A stretch of 64,000 nt of DNA from Rallus limicola (GCA_022605955.1 JAKCOZ010000244.1:62001-126000), one strand, 5' to 3'; numbered from the stretch's first letter, positions 38,398 to 52,690 are shown. Numbers and translations are program-made. Notes: generated from the letters alone by a model not told the origin.

Positions 38398-40901
38398 GGA
38401 AAGAGGGAACATGCCTGGAACCTCCTACGGTGCTTTTCTCGGCCCTAGCAGACTGCAGTTCAAAACATGCTAAACGTCCAGCAATAACTCCCAAAGTAAA
38501 GAAGCTAGGCCTGAAAGGCATAGCTTGTCTGAAACCTCCTAACAGGACACACAAGCAGACCCTGTCACTTTGGCTCTCAGCCTTTTCCTTTGCCTGGAAA
38601 GAGGGAACATGCCTGGAACCTCCTACGGTGCTTTTCTCGGCCCTAGCAGACTGCAGTTTAAAACATGCTAAACGTCCAGCAATAACTCCCAAAGTAAAGA
38701 AGCTAGGCCTGAAAGGCATAGCTTTTCTGAAACCTCCTAACAGGACACACGAGCAGCCCCTGTCACTTTGGCTCTCAGCCTTTTCCTTTGCCTGGAAAGA
38801 GGGAACATGCCTGGAACCTCCTACGGTGCTTTTCTCGGCCCTAGCAGACTGCAGTTCAAAACATGCTCAACGTCCAGCAATAACTCCCAAAGTAAAGAAG
38901 CTAGGCCTGAAAGGCATAGCTTGTCTGAAACCTCCTAACAGGACACACGAGCAGACCCTGTCACTTTGGCTCTCAGCCTTTTCCTTTGCCTGGAAAGAGG
39001 GAACATGCCTGGAACCTCCTACGGTGCTTTTCTCGGCCCTAGCAGACTGCAGTTCAAAACATGCTAAACGTCCAGCAATAACTCCCAAAGTAAAGAAGCT
39101 AGGCCTGAAAGGCATAGCTTGTCTGAAACCTCCTAACAGGACACACGAGCAGCACCTGTCACTTTGGCTCTCAGCCTTTTCCTTTGCCTGGAAAGAGGGA
39201 ACATGCCTGGAACCTCCTACGGTGCTTTTCTCGGCCCTAGCAGACTGCAGTTCAAAACATGCTAAACGTCCAGCAATAACTCCCAAAGTAAAGAAGCTAG
39301 GCCTGAAAGGCATAGCTTGTCTGAAACCTCCTAACAGGACACACGAGCAGCCCCTGTCACTTTGGCTCTCAGCCTTTTCCTTTGCCTGGAAAGAGGGAAC
39401 ATGCCTGGAACCTCCTACGGTGCTTTTCTCGGCCCTAGCAGACTGCAGTTCAAAACATGCTAAACGTCCAGCAATAACTCCCAAAGTAAAGAAGCTAGGC
39501 CTGAAAGGCATAGCTTGTCTGAAACCTCCTAACAGGACACACGAGCAGACCCTGTCACTTTGGCTCTCAGCCTTTTCCTTTGCCTGGAAAGAGGGAACAT
39601 GCCTGGAACCTCCTACGGTGCTTTTCTCGGCCCTAGCAGACTGCAGTTCAAAACATGCTAAACGTCCAGCAATAACTCCCAAAGTAAAGAAGCTAGGCCT
39701 GAAAGGCATAGCTTGTCTGAAACCTCCTAACAGGACACACAAGCAGACCCTGTCACTTTGGCTCTAAACCTTTTCCTTTGCCTGGAAAGAGGGAACATGC
39801 CTGGAACCTCCTACGGTGCTTTTCTCGGCCCTAGCAGACTGCAGTTCAAAACATGCTAAACGTCCAGCAATAACTCCCAAAGTAAAGAAGCTAGGCCTGA
39901 AAGGCATAGCTTGTCTGAAACCTCCTAACAGGACACACGAGCAGCCCCTGTCACTTTAGCTCTCAGCCTTTTCCTTTGCCTGGAAAGAGGGAACATGCCT
40001 GGAACCTCCTACGGTGCTTTTCTCGGCCCTAGCAGACTGCAGTTCAAAACATGCTAAACGTCCAGCAATAACTCCCAAAGTAAAGAAGCTAGGCCTGAAA
40101 GGCATAGCTTGTCTGAAACCTCCTAACAGGACACACGAGCAGCCCCTGTCACTTTGGCTCTCAGCCTTTTCCTTTGCCTGGAAAGAGGGAACATGCCTGG
40201 AACCTCCTACGGTGCTTTTCTCGGCCCTAGCAGACTGCAGTTCAAAACATGCTAAACGTCCAGCAATAACTCCCAAAGTAAAGAAGCTAGGCCTGAAAGG
40301 CATAGCTTGTCTGAAACCTCCTAACATGACACACGAGCAGACCCTGTCACTTTGGCTCTCAGCCTTTTCCTTTGCCTGGAAAGAGGGAACATGCCTGGAA
40401 CCTCCTACGGTGCTTTTCTCGGCCCTAGCAGACTGCAGTTCAAAACATGCTAAACGTCCAGCAATAACTCCCAAAGTAAAGAAGCTAGGCCTGAAAGGCA
40501 TAGCTTGTCTGAAACCTCCTAACAGGACACACGAGCAGACCCTGTCACTTTGGCTCTCAGCCTTTTCCTTTGCCTGGAAAGAGGGAACATGCCTGGAACC
40601 TCCTACGGTGCTTTTCTCGGCCCTAGCAGACTGCAGTTCAAAACATGCTAAACGTCCAGCAATAACTCCCAAAGTAAAGAAGCTAGGCCTGAAAGGCATA
40701 GCTTGTCTGAAACCTCCTAACAGGACACACGAGCAGCCCCTGTCACTTTGGCTCTCAGCCTTTTCCTTTGCCTGGAAAGAGGGAACATGCCTGGAACATC
40801 CTACGGTGCTTTTCTCGGCCCTAGCAGACTGCAGTTCAAAACATGCTAAACGTCCAGCAATAACTCCCAAAGTAAAGAAGCTAGGCATGAAAGGCATAGC
40901 T

Positions 40902-40972
40902 TGTCCTGTTAGGAGGTTTCAGACAAGCTATGCCTTTCAGGCCTAGCTTGTCTGAAACCTCCTAACAGGACA
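40902..40972 (+). repeat. Fold-back module 11, spacer inverted
   Basis: Perfect arms with the inverted spacer ATGCCTTTCAGGCCT at 40930-40944, identical to module 9. Module 10, which lies between them, has the normal orientation. It is followed by the uncommon CAGACACTGTC variant. Confidence 0.95.
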
Positions 40973-41239
40973 CACGAGCAGACACTGTCACTTTGGCTCT
41001 CAGCCTTTTCCTTTGCCTGGAAAGAGGGAACATGCCTGGAACCTCCTACGGTGCTTTTCTCGGCCCTAGCAGACTGCAGTTCAAAACATGCTAAACGTCC
41101 AGCAATAACTCCCAAAGTAAAGAAGCTAGGCCTGAAAGGCATAGCTTGTCTGAAACCTCCTAACAGGACACACGAGCAGCCCCTGTCACTTTGGCTCTCA
41201 GCCTTTTCCTTTGCCTGGAAAGAGGGAACATGCCTGGAA

Positions 41240-41440
41240 CCTCCTACGGTGCTTTTCTCGGCCCTAGCAGACTGCAGTTCAAACATGCTAAACGTCCAGC
41301 AATAACTCCCAAAGTAAAGAAGCTAGGCCTGAAAGGCATAGCTTGTCTGAAACCTCCTAACAGGACACACGAGCAGCCCCTGTCACTTTGGCTCTCAGCC
41401 TTTTCCTTTGCCTGGAAAGAGGGAACATGCCTGGAACCTC
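41240..41440 (+). repeat. Monomer with 1-bp deletion in an A-run
   Basis: TTCAAACATG at about 41278-41287 has three A instead of four, the same change as near 1608. It explains the 3,610-bp rather than 3,611-bp spacing of modules 11 and 12. Confidence 0.9.
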
Positions 41441-44400
41441 CTACGGTGCTTTTCTCGGCCCTAGCAGACTGCAGTTCAAAACATGCTAAACGTCCAGCAA
41501 TAACTCCCAAAGTAAAGAAGCTAGGCCTGAAAGGCATAGCTTGTCTGAAACCTCCTAACATGACACACGAGAAGCCCCTGTCACTTTGGTTCTCAGCCTT
41601 TTCCTTTGCCTGGAAAGAGGGAACATGCCTGGAACCTCCTACGGTGCTTTTCTCGGCCCTAGCAGACTGCAGTTCAAAACATGCTAAACGTCCAGCAATA
41701 ACTCCCAAAGTAAAGAAGCTAGGCCTGAAAGGCATAGCTTGTCTGAAACCTCCTAACAGGACACATGAGCAGACCCTGTCACTTTGGCTCTCAGCCTTTT
41801 CCTTTGCCTGGAAAGAGGGAACATGCCTGGAACCTCCTACGGTGCTTTTCTCGGACCGAGCAGACTGCAGTTCAAAACATGCTAAACGTCCAGCAATAAC
41901 TCCCAAAGTAAAGAAGCTAGGCCTGAAAGGCATAGCTTGTCTGAAACCTCCTAACAGGACACACGAGCAGACCCTGTCACTTTGGCTCTCAGCCTTTTCC
42001 TTTGCCTGGAAAGAGGGAACATGCCTGGAACCTCCTACGGTGCTTTTCTCGGCCCTAGCAGACTGCAGTTCAAAACATGTTAAACGTCCAGCAATAACTC
42101 CCAAAGTAAAGAAGCTAGGCCTGAAAGGCATAGCTTGTCTGAAACCTCCTAACAGGACACATGAGCAGCACCTGTCACTTTGGCTCTCAGCCTTTTCCTT
42201 TGCCTGGAAATAGGGAACATGCCTGGAACCTCCTACGGTGCTTTTCTCGGCCCTAGCAGACTGCAGTTCAAAACATGCTAAACGTCCAGCAATAACTCCC
42301 AAAGTAAAGAAGCTAGGCCTGAAAGGCATAGCTTGTCTGAAACCTCCTAACAGGACACACGAGCAGACCCTGTCACTTTGGCTCTCAGCCTTTTCCTTTG
42401 CCTGGAAAGAGGGAACATGCCTGGAACCTCCTACGGTGCTTTTCTCGGCCCTAGCAGACTGCAGTTCAAAACATGCTAAACGTCCAGCAATAACTCCCAA
42501 AGTAAAGAAGCTAGGCCTGAAAGGCATAGCTTGTCTGAAACCTCCTAACAGGACACACGAGCAGCCCCTGTCACTTTGGCTCTCAGCCTTTTCCTTTGCC
42601 TGGAAAGAGGGAACATGCCTGGAACCTCCTACGGTGCTTTTCTCGGCCCTAGCAGACTGCAGTTCAAAACATGCTAAACGTCCAGCAATAACTCCCAAAG
42701 TAAAGAAGCTAGGCCTGAAAGGCATAGCTTGTCTGAAACCTCCTAACAGGACACATGAGCAGCACCTGTCACTTTGGCTCTCAGCCTTTTCCTTTGCCTG
42801 GAAAGAGGGAACATGCCTGGAACCTCCTACGGTGCTTTTCTCGGCCCTAGCAGACTGCAGTTCAAAACATGCTAAACGTCCAGCAATAACTCCCAAAGTA
42901 AAGAAGCTAGGCCTGAAAGGCATAGCTTGTCTGAAACCTCCTAACAGGACACACGAGCAGACCCTGTCACTTTGGCTCTCAGCCTTTTCCTTTGCCTGGA
43001 AAGAGGGAACATGCCTGGAACCTCCTACGGTGCTTTTTTCGGCCCTAGCAGACTGCAGTTCAAAACATGCTAAACGTCCAGCAATAACTCCCAAAGTAAA
43101 GAAGCTAGGCCTGAAAGGCATAGCTTGTCTGAAACCTCCTAACAGGACACACGAGCAGACCCTGTCGCTTTGGCTCTCAGCCTTTTCCTTTGCCTGGAAA
43201 GAGGGAACATGCCTGGAACCTCCTACGGTGCTTTTCTCGGCCCTAGCAGACTGCAGTTCAAAACATGCTAAACGTCCAGCAATAACTCCCAAAGTAAAGA
43301 AGCTAGGCCTGAAAGGCATAGCTTGTCTGAAACCTCCTAACATGACACACGAGCAGACCCTGTCACTTTGGTTCTCAGCCTTTTCCTTTGCCTGGAAAGA
43401 GGGAACATGCCTGGAACCTCCTACGGTGCTTTTCTCGGCCCTAGCAGACTGCAGTTCAAAACATGCTAAACGTCCAGCAATAACTCCCAAAGTAAAGAAG
43501 CTAGGCCTGAAAGGCATAGCTTGTCTGAAACCTCCTAACAGGACACACGAGCAGCCCCTGTCACTTTGGCTCTCAGCCTTTTCCTTTGCCTGGAAAGAGG
43601 GAACATGCCTGGAACCTCCTACGGTGCTTTTCTCGGCCCTAGCAGACTGCAGTTCAAAACATGCTAAACGTCCAGCAATAACTCCCAAAGTAAAGAAGCT
43701 AGGCCTGAAAGGCATAGCTTGTCTGAAACCTCCTAACATGACACACGAGCAGCCCCTGTCACTTTGGTTCTCAGCCTTTTCCTTTGCCTGGAAAGAGGGA
43801 ACATGCCTGGAACCTCCTACGGTGCTTTTCTCGGCCCTAGCAGACTGCAGTTCAAAACATGCTAAACGTCCAGCAATAACTCCCAAAGTAAAGAAGCTAG
43901 GCCTGAAAGGCATAGCTTGTCTGAAACCTCCTAACAGGACACACGAGCAGACCCTGTCACTTTGGCTCTCAGCCTTTTCCTTTGCCTGGAAAGAGGGAAC
44001 ATGCCTGGAACCTCCTACGGTGCTTTTCTCGGCCCTAGCAGACTGCAGTTCAAAAAATGCTAAACGTCCAGCAATAACTCCCAAAGTAAAGAAGCTAGGC
44101 CTGAAAGGCATAGCTTGTCTGAAACCTCCTAACATGACACACGAGCAGCCCCTGTCACTTTGGCTCTCAGCCTTTTCCTTTGCCTGGAAAGAGGGAACAT
44201 GCCTGGAACCTCCTACGGTGCTTTTCTCGGCCCTAGCAGACTGCAGTTCAAAACATGCTAAACGTCCAGCAATAACTCCCAAAGTAAAGAAGCTAGGCCT
44301 GAAAGGCATAGCTTGTCTGAAACCTCCTAACAGGACACACGAGCAGCCCCTGTCACTTTGGCTCTCAGCCTTTTCCTTTGCCTGGAAAGAGGGAACATGC

Positions 44401-44511
44401 CTGGAACCTCCTACGGTGCTTTTCTCGGCCCTAGCAGACTGCAGTTCAAAACATGCTAAACGTCCAGCAATAACTCCCAAAGTAAAGAAGCTAGGCATGA
44501 AAGGCATAGCT

Positions 44512-44582
44512 TGTCCTGTTAGGAGGTTTCAGACAAGCTAGGCCTGAAAGGCATAGCTTGTCTGAAACCTCCTAAGAGGACA
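44512..44582 (+). repeat. Fold-back module 12
   Basis: GGCAT spacer; one mismatch in the right arm (CCTAAGAGGACA). The same mismatch occurs in module 15, so these two probably share recent ancestry. Confidence 0.93.
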
Positions 44583-45739
44583 CACGAGCAGACCCTGTCA
44601 CTTTGGCTCTCAGCCTTTTCCTTTGCCTGGAAAGAGGGAACATGCCTGGAACCTCCTACGGTGCTTTTCTCGGCCCTAGCAGACTGCAATTCAAAACATG
44701 CTAAACGTCCAGCAATAACTCCCAAAGTAAAGAAGCTAGGCCTGAAAGGCATAGCTTGTCTGAAACCTCCTAACAGGACACACGAGCAGCCCCTGTCACT
44801 TTGGCTCTCAGCCTTTTCCTTTGCCTGGAAAGAGGGAACATGCCTGGAACCTCCTACGGTGCTTTTCTCGGCCCTAGCAGACTGCAGTTCAAAACATGCT
44901 AAACGTCCAGCAATAACTCCCAAAGTAAAGAAGCTAGGCCTGAAAGGCATAGCTTGTCTGAAACCTCCTAACAGGACACACGAGCAGACCCTGTCACTTT
45001 GGCTCTCAGCCTTTTCCTTTGCCTGGAAAGAGGGAACATGCCTGGAACCTCCTACGGTGCTTTTCTCGGCCCTAGCAGACTGCAGTTCAAAACATGCTAA
45101 ACGTCCAGCAATAACTCCCAAAGTAAAGAAGCTAGGCCTGAAAGGCATAGCTTGTCTGAAACCTCCTAACAGGACACACGAGCAGCCCCTGTCACTTTGG
45201 TTCTCAGCCTTTTCCTTTGCCTGGAAAGAGGGAACATGCCTGGAACCTCCTACGGTGCTTTTCTCGGCCCTAGCAGACTGCAGTTCAAAACATGCTAAAC
45301 GTCCAGCAATAACTCCCAAAGTAAAGAAGCTAGGCCTGAAAGGCATAGCTTGTCTGAAACCTCCTAACAGGACACACGAGCAGACCCTGTCACTTTGGCT
45401 CTCAGCCTTTTCCTTTGCCTGGAAAGAGGGAACATGCCTGGAACCTCCTACGGTGCTTTTCTCGGCCCTAGCAGACTGCAATTCAAAACATGCTAAACGT
45501 CCAGCAATAACTCCCAAAGTAAAGAAGCTAGGCCTGAAAGGCATAGCTTGTCTGAAACCTCCTAACAGGACACACGAGCAGACCCTGTCACTTTGGCTCT
45601 CAGCCTTTTCCTTTGCCTGGAAAGAGGGAACATGCCTGGAACCTCCTACGGTGCTTTTCTCGGCCCTAGCAGACTGCAGTTCAAAACATGCTAAACGTCC
45701 AGCAATAACTCCCAAAGTAAAGAAGCTAGGCCTGAAAGG

Positions 45740-47135
45740 CATAGCTTGTCTGAAACCTCCTAAAATGACAACCGAGCAGACCCTGTCACTTTGGCTCTCA
45801 GCCTTTTCCTTTGCCTGGAAAGAGGGAACATGCCTGGAACCTCCTACGGTGCTTTTCTCGGCCCTAGCAGACTGCAGTTCAAAACATGCTCAACGTCCAG
45901 CAATAACTCCCAAAGTAAAGAAGCTAGGCCTGAAAGGCATAGCTTGTCTGAAACCTCCTAACAGGACACACGAGCAGCCCCTGTCACTTTGGCTCTCAGC
46001 CTTTTCCTTTGCCTGGAAAGAGGGAACATGCCTGGAACCTTCTACGGTGCTTTTCTCGGCCCTAGCAGACTGCAGTTCAAAACATGCTAAACGTCCAGCA
46101 ATAACTCCCAAAGTAAAGAAGCGAGGCCTGAAAGGCATAGCTTGTCTGAAACCTCCTAACAGGACACACGAGCAGCCCCTGTCACTTTGGCTCTCAGCCT
46201 TTTCCTTTGCCTGGAAAGAGGGAACATGCCTGGAACCTCCTACGGTGCTTTTCTCGGCCCTAGCAGACTGCAGTTCAAAACATGCTAAACGTCCAGCAAT
46301 AACTCCCAAAGTAAAGAAGCTAGGCCTGAAAGGCATAGCTTGTCTGAAACCTCCTAACAGGACACACGAGCAGACACTGTCACTTTGGCTCTCAGCCTTT
46401 TCCTTTGCCTGGAAAGAGGGAACATGCCTGGAACCTCCTACGGTGCTTTTCTCGGCCCTAGCAGACTGCAGTTCAAAACATGCTAAACGTCCAGCAATAA
46501 CTCCCAAAGTAAAGAAGCGAGGCCTGAAAGGCATAGCTTGTCTGAAACCTCCTAACAGGACACACGAGCAGCCCCTGTCATTTTGGCTCTCAGCCTTTTC
46601 CTTTGCCTGGAAAGAGGGAACATGCCTGGAACCTCCTACGGTGCTTTTCTCGGCCCTAGCAGACTGCAGTTCAAAACATGCTAAACGTCCAGCAATAACT
46701 CCCAAAGTAAAGAAGCTAGGCCTGAAAGGCATAGCTTGTCTGAAACCTCCTAACAGGACACACGAGCAGACACTGTCACTTTGGCTCTCAGCCTTTTCCT
46801 TTGCCTGGAAAGAGGGAACATGCCTGGAACCTCCTACGGTGCTTTTCTCGGCCCTAGCAGACTGCAGTTCAAAACATGCTAAACGTCCAGCAATAACTCC
46901 CAAAGTAAAGAAGCTAGGCCTGAAAGGCATAGCTTGTCTGAAACCTCCTAACAGGACACACGAGCAGACCCTGTCACTTTGGCTCTCAGCCTTTTCCTTT
47001 GCCTGGAAAGAGGGAACATGCCTGGAACCTCCTACGGTGCTTTTCTCGGCCCTAGCAGACTGCAGTCCAAAACATGCTAAACGTCCAGCAATAACTCCCA
47101 AAGTAAAGAAGCTAGGCATGAAAGGCATAGCTTGT
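45740..47135 (+). repeat. Block with AAAATGACAACCGAG marker, copy 1
   Basis: A rare monomer (TAAAATGACAACCGAG at 45761) is followed by CATGCTCAACG and a GAAGCGAGG monomer. The same order recurs 8,306 bp downstream (41 monomers plus four modules). In both copies the block ends in a monomer with CAGTCCAAAAC followed by a module (13 and 17). The copies differ at many sites and by extra GAAGCGAGG monomers, so this duplication is older. Confidence 0.75.
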
Positions 47136-47203
47136 CCTTTTAGGAGGTTTCAGACAAGCTTGGCCTGAAAGGCATAGCTTGTCTGAAACCTCCTAACAGG
47201 ACA
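47133..47203 (+). repeat. Fold-back module 13
   Basis: Left arm reads CCTTTTAGGAGG (one mismatch) and the spacer begins TGGCCTG. Only two monomers separate it from module 14. Confidence 0.92.
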
Positions 47204-47575
47204 CACGAGCAGACCCTGTCACTTTGGCTCTCAGCCTTTTCCTTTGCCTGGAAAGAGGGAACATGCCTGGAACCTCCTACGGTGCTTTTCTCGGCCCTAG
47301 CAGACTGCAGTTCAAAACATGCTAAACGTCCAGCAATAACTCCCAAAGTAAAGAAGCTAGGCCTGAAAGGCATAGCTTGTCTGAAACCTCCTAACAGGAC
47401 ACACGAGCAGACCCTGTCACTTTGGCTCTCAGCCTTTTCCTTTGCCTGGAAAGAGGGAACATGCCTGGAACCTCCTACGGTGCTTTTCTCGGCCCTAGCA
47501 GACTGCAGTTCAAAACATGCTAAACGTCCAGCAATAACTCCCAAAGTAAAGAATCTAGGCATGAAAGGCATAGCT

Positions 47576-47646
47576 TGTCCTGTTAGGAGGTTTCAGACAA
47601 GCTAGGCCTGAAAGGCATAGCTTGTCTGAAACCTCCTAACAGGACA
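47576..47646 (+). repeat. Fold-back module 14
   Basis: Perfect 28-bp arms; GGCAT spacer. The upstream core has GAATCTAGG. Confidence 0.95.
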
Positions 47647-49206
47647 CACGAGCAGACCCTGTCACTTTGGCTCTCAGCCTTTTCCTTTGCCTGGAAAGAG
47701 GGAACATGCCTGGAACCTCCTACGGTGCTTTTCTCGGCCCTAGCAGACTGCAGTTCAAAACATGCTAAACGTCCAGCAATAACTCCCAAAGTAAAGAAGC
47801 TAGGCCTGAAAGGCATAGCTTGTCTGAAACCTCCTAACAGGACACACGAGCAGACCCTGTCACTTTGGCTCTCAGCCTTTTCCTTTGCCTGGAAAGAGGG
47901 AACATGCCTGGAACCTCCTACGGTGCTTTTCTCGGCCCTAGCAGACTGCAGTTCAAAACATGCTAAACGTCCAGCAATAACTCCCAAAGTAAAGAAGCTA
48001 GGCCTGAAAGGCATAGCTTGTCTGAAACCTCCTAACAGGACACACGAGCAGCCCCTGTCACTTTGGCTCTCAGCCTTTTCCTTTGCCTGGAAAGAGGGAA
48101 CATGCCTGGAACCTCCTACGGTGCTTTTCTCGGCCCTAGCAGACTGCAGTTCAAAACATGCTAAACGTCCAGCAATAACTCCCAAAGTAAAGAAGCTAGG
48201 CCTGAAAGGCATAGCTTCTCTGAAACCTCCTAACAGGACACACGAGCAGACCCTGTCACTTTGGCTCTCAGCCTTTTCCTTTGCCTGGAAAGAGGGAACA
48301 TGCCTGGAACCTCCTACGGTGCTTTTCTCGGCCCTAGCAGACTGCAGTTCAAAACATGCTAAACGTCCAGCAATAACTCCCAAAGTAAAGAAGCTAGGCC
48401 TGAAAGGCATAGCTTGTCTGAAACCTCCTAACATGACACACGAGCAGCCCCTGTCACTTTGGTTCTCAGCCTTTTCCTTTGCCTGGAAAGAGGGAACATG
48501 CCTGGAACCTCCTACGGTGCTTTTCTCGGCCCTAGCAGACTGCAGTTCAAAACATGCTAAACGTCCAGCAATAATTCCCAAAGTAAAGAAGCTAGGCCTG
48601 AAAGGCATAGCTTGTCTGAAACCTCCTAACAGGACACACGAGCAGCCCCTATCACTTTGGCTCTCAGCCTTTTCCTTTGCCTGGAAAGAGGGAACATGCC
48701 TGGAACCTCCTACGGTGCTTTTCTCGGCCCTAGCAGACTGCAGTTCAAAACATGCTAAACGTCCAGCAATAACTCCCAAAGTAAAGAAGCTAGGCCTGAA
48801 AGGCATAGCTTGTCTGAAACCTCCTAACAGGACACACGAGCAGACCCTGTCACTTTGGCTCTCAGCCTTTTCCTTTGCCTGGAAAGAGGGAACATGCCTG
48901 GAACCTCCTACGGTGCTTTTCTCGGCCCTAGCAGACTGCAGTTCAAAACATGCTAAACGTCCAGCAATAACTCCCAAAGTAAAGAAGCTAGGCCTGAAAG
49001 GCATAGCTTGTCTGAAACCTCCTAACAGGACACACGAGCAGACCCTGTCACTTTGGTTCTCAGCCTTTTCCTTTGCCTGGAAAGAGGGAACATGCCTGGA
49101 ACCTCCTACGGTGCTTTTCTCGGCCCTAGCAGACTGCAGTTCAAAACATGCTAAACGTCCAGCAATAACTCCCAAAGTAAAGAAGCTAGGCATGAAAGGC
49201 ATAGCT

Positions 49207-49277
49207 TGTCCTGTTAGGAGGTTTCAGACAAGCTAGGCCTGAAAGGCATAGCTTGTCTGAAACCTCCTAAGAGGACA
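49207..49277 (+). repeat. Fold-back module 15
   Basis: GGCAT spacer; right arm carries the AAGAGG mismatch shared with module 12. Confidence 0.93.
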
Positions 49278-52200
49278 CACGAGCAGACCCTGTCACTTTG
49301 GCTCTCAGCCTTTTCCTTTGCCTTGAAAGAGGGAACATGCCTGGAACCTCCTACGGTGCTTTTCTCAGCCCTAGCAGACTGCAGTTCAAAACATGCTAAA
49401 CGTCCAGCAATAACTCCCAAAGTAAAGAAGCTAGGCCTGAAAGGCATAGCTTGTCTGAAACCTCCTAACATGACACACGAGCAGCCCCTGTCACTTTGGT
49501 TCTCAGCCTTTTCCTTTGCCTGGAAAGAGGGAACATGCCTGGAACCTCCTACGGTGCTTTTCTCGGCCCTAGCAGACTGCAGTTCAAAACATGCTAAACG
49601 TCCAGCAATAACTCCCAAAGTAAAGAAGCTAGGCCTGAAAGGCATAGCTTGTCTGAAACCTCCTAACAGGACACACGAGCAGCCCCTGTCACTTTGGCTC
49701 TCAGCCTTTTCCTTTGCCTGGAAAGAGGGAACATGCCTGGAACCTCCTACGGTGCTTTTCTCGGCCCTAGCAGACTGCAGTTCAAAACATGCTAAACGTC
49801 CAGCAATAACTCCCAAAGTAAAGAAGCTAGGCCTGAAAGGCATAGCTTGTCTGAAACCTCCTATCATGACACACGAGCAACCCCTGTCACTTTGGTTCTC
49901 AGCCTTTTCCTTTGCCTGGAAAGAGGGAACATGCCTGGAACCTCCTACGGTGCTTTTCTCGGCCCTAGCAGACTGCAGTTCAAAACATGCTAAACGTCCA
50001 GCAATAACTCCCAAAGTAAAGAAGCTAGGCCTGAAAGGCATAGCTTGTCTGAAACCTCCTAACAGGACACACGAGCAGCCCCTGTCACTTTGGCTCTCAG
50101 CCTTTTCCTTTGCCTGGAAAGAGGGAACATGCCTGGAACCTCCTACGGTGCTTTTCTCGGCCCTAGCAGACTGCAGTTCAAAACATGCTAAACGTCCAGC
50201 AATAACTCCCAAAGTAAAGAAGCTAGGCCTGAAAGGCATAGCTTGTCTGAAACCTCCTAACAGGACACACGAGCAGCCCCTGTCACTTTGGCTCTCAGCC
50301 TTTTCCTTTGCCTGGAAAGAGGGAACATGCCTGGAACCTCCTACGGTGCTTTTCTCGGCCCTAGCAGACTGCAGTTCAAAACATGCTAAACGTCCAGCAA
50401 TAACTCCCAAAGTAAAGAAGCTAGGCCTGAAAGGCATAGCTTGTCTGAAACCTCCTAACAGGACACACGAGCAGACCCTGTCACTTTGGCTCTCAGCCTT
50501 TTCCTTTGCCTGGCAAGAGGGAACATGCCTGGAACCTCCTACGGTGCTTTTCTCGGCCCTAGCAGACTGCAGTTCAAAACATGCTAAACGTCCAGCAATA
50601 ACTCCCAAAGTAAAGAAGCTAGGCCTGAAAGGCATAGCTTGTCTGAAACCTCCTAACAGGACACCCGAGCAGACCCTGTCACTTTGGCTCTCAGCCTTTT
50701 CCTTTGCCTGGAAAGAGGGAACATGCCTGGAACCTCCTACGGTGCTTTTCTCGGCCCTAGCAGACTGCAGTTCAAAACATGCTAAACGTCCAGCAATAAC
50801 TCCCAAAGTAAAGAAGCTAGGCCTGAAAGGCATAGCTTGTCTGAAACCTCCTAACAGGACACATGAGCAGCACCTGTCAATTTGGCTCTCAGCCTTTTCC
50901 TTTGCCTGGAAAGAGGGAACATGCCTGGAACCTCCTACGGTGCTTTTCTCGGCCCTAGCAGACTGCAGTTCAAAACATGCTAAACGTCCAGCAATAACTC
51001 CCAAAGTAAAGAAGCTAGGCCTGAAAGGCATAGCTTGTCTGAAACCTCCTAACAGGACACACGAGCAGACCCTGTCACTTTGGCTCTCAGCCTTTTCCTT
51101 TGCCTGGAAAGAGGGAACATGCCTGGAACCTCCTACGGTGCTTTTCTCGGCCCTAGCAGACTGCAGTTCAAAACATGCTAAACGTCCAGCAATAACTCCC
51201 AAAGTAAAGAAGCTAGGCCTGAAAGGCATAGCTTGTCTGAAACCTCCTAACAGGACACACGAGCAGACCCTGTCGCTTTGGCTCTCAGCCTTTTCCTTTG
51301 CCTGGAAAGAGGGAACATGCCTGGAACCTCCTACGGTGCTTTTCTCGGCCCTAGCAGACTGCAGTTCAAAACATGCTAAACGTCCAGCAATAACTCCCAA
51401 AGTAAAGAAGCTAGGCCTGAAAGGCATAGCTTGTCTGAAACCTCCTAACAGGACACACGAGCAGACCCTGTCACTTTGGTTCTCAGCCTTTTCCTTTGCC
51501 TGGAAAGAGGGAACATGCCTGGAACCTCCTACGGTGCTTTTCTCGGCCCTAGCAGACTGCAGTTCAAAACATGCTAAACGTCCAGCAATAACTCCCAAAG
51601 TAAAGAAGCTAGGCCTGAAAGGCATAGCTTGTCTGAAACCTCCTAACAGGACACACGAGCAGCCCCTGTCACTTTGGCTCTCAGCCTTTTCCTTTGCCTG
51701 GAAAGAGGGAACATGCCTGGAACCTCCTACGGTGCTTTTCTCGGCCCTAGCAGACTGCAGTTCAAAACATGCTAAACGTCCAGCAATAACTCCCAAAGTA
51801 AAGAAGCTAGGCCTGAAAGGCATAGCTTGTCTGAAACCTCCTAACATGACACACGAGCAGCCCCTGTCACTTTGGTTCTCAGCCTTTTCCTTTGCCTGGA
51901 AAGAGGGAACATGCCTGGAACCTCCTACGGTGCTTTTCTCGGCCCTAGCAGACTGCAGTTCAAAACATGCTAAACGTCCAGCAATAACTCCCAAAGTAAA
52001 GAAGCTAGGCCTGAAAGGCATAGCTTGTCTGAAACCTCCTAACAGGACACACGAGCAGACCCTGTCACTTTGGCTCTCAGCCTTTTCCTTTGCCTGGAAA
52101 GAGGGAACATGCCTGGAACCTCCTACGGTGCTTTTCTCGTCCCTAGCAGACTGCAGTTCAAAAAATGCTAAACGTCCAGCAATAACTCCCAAAGTAAAGA

Positions 52201-52619
52201 AGCTAGGCCTGAAAGGCATAGCTTGTCTGAAACCTCCTAACAGGACACACGAGCAGACCCTGTCACTTTGGCTCTCAGCCTTTTCCTTTGCCTGGAAAGA
52301 GGGAACATGCCTGGAACCTACTACGGTGCTTTTCTCGGCCCTAGCAGACTGCAGTTCAAAACATGCTAAACGTCCAGCAATAACTCCCAAAGTAAAGAAG
52401 CTAGGCCTGAAAGGCATAGCTTGTCTGAAACCTCCTAACAGGACACACGAGCAGCCCCTGTCACTTTGGCTCTCAGCCTTTTCCTTTGCCTGGAAAGAGG
52501 GAACATGCCTGGAACCTCCTACGGTGCTTTTCTCGGCCCTAGCAGACTGCAGTTCAAAACATGCTAAACGTCCAGCAATAACTCCCAAAGTAAAGAAGCT
52601 AGGCATGAAAGGCATAGCT

Positions 52620-52690
52620 TGTCCTGTTAGGAGGTTTCAGACAAGCTAGGCCTGAAAGGCATAGCTTGTCTGAAACCTCCTAACAGGACA
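52620..52690 (+). repeat. Fold-back module 16
   Basis: Perfect 28-bp arms; GGCAT spacer. Confidence 0.95.
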
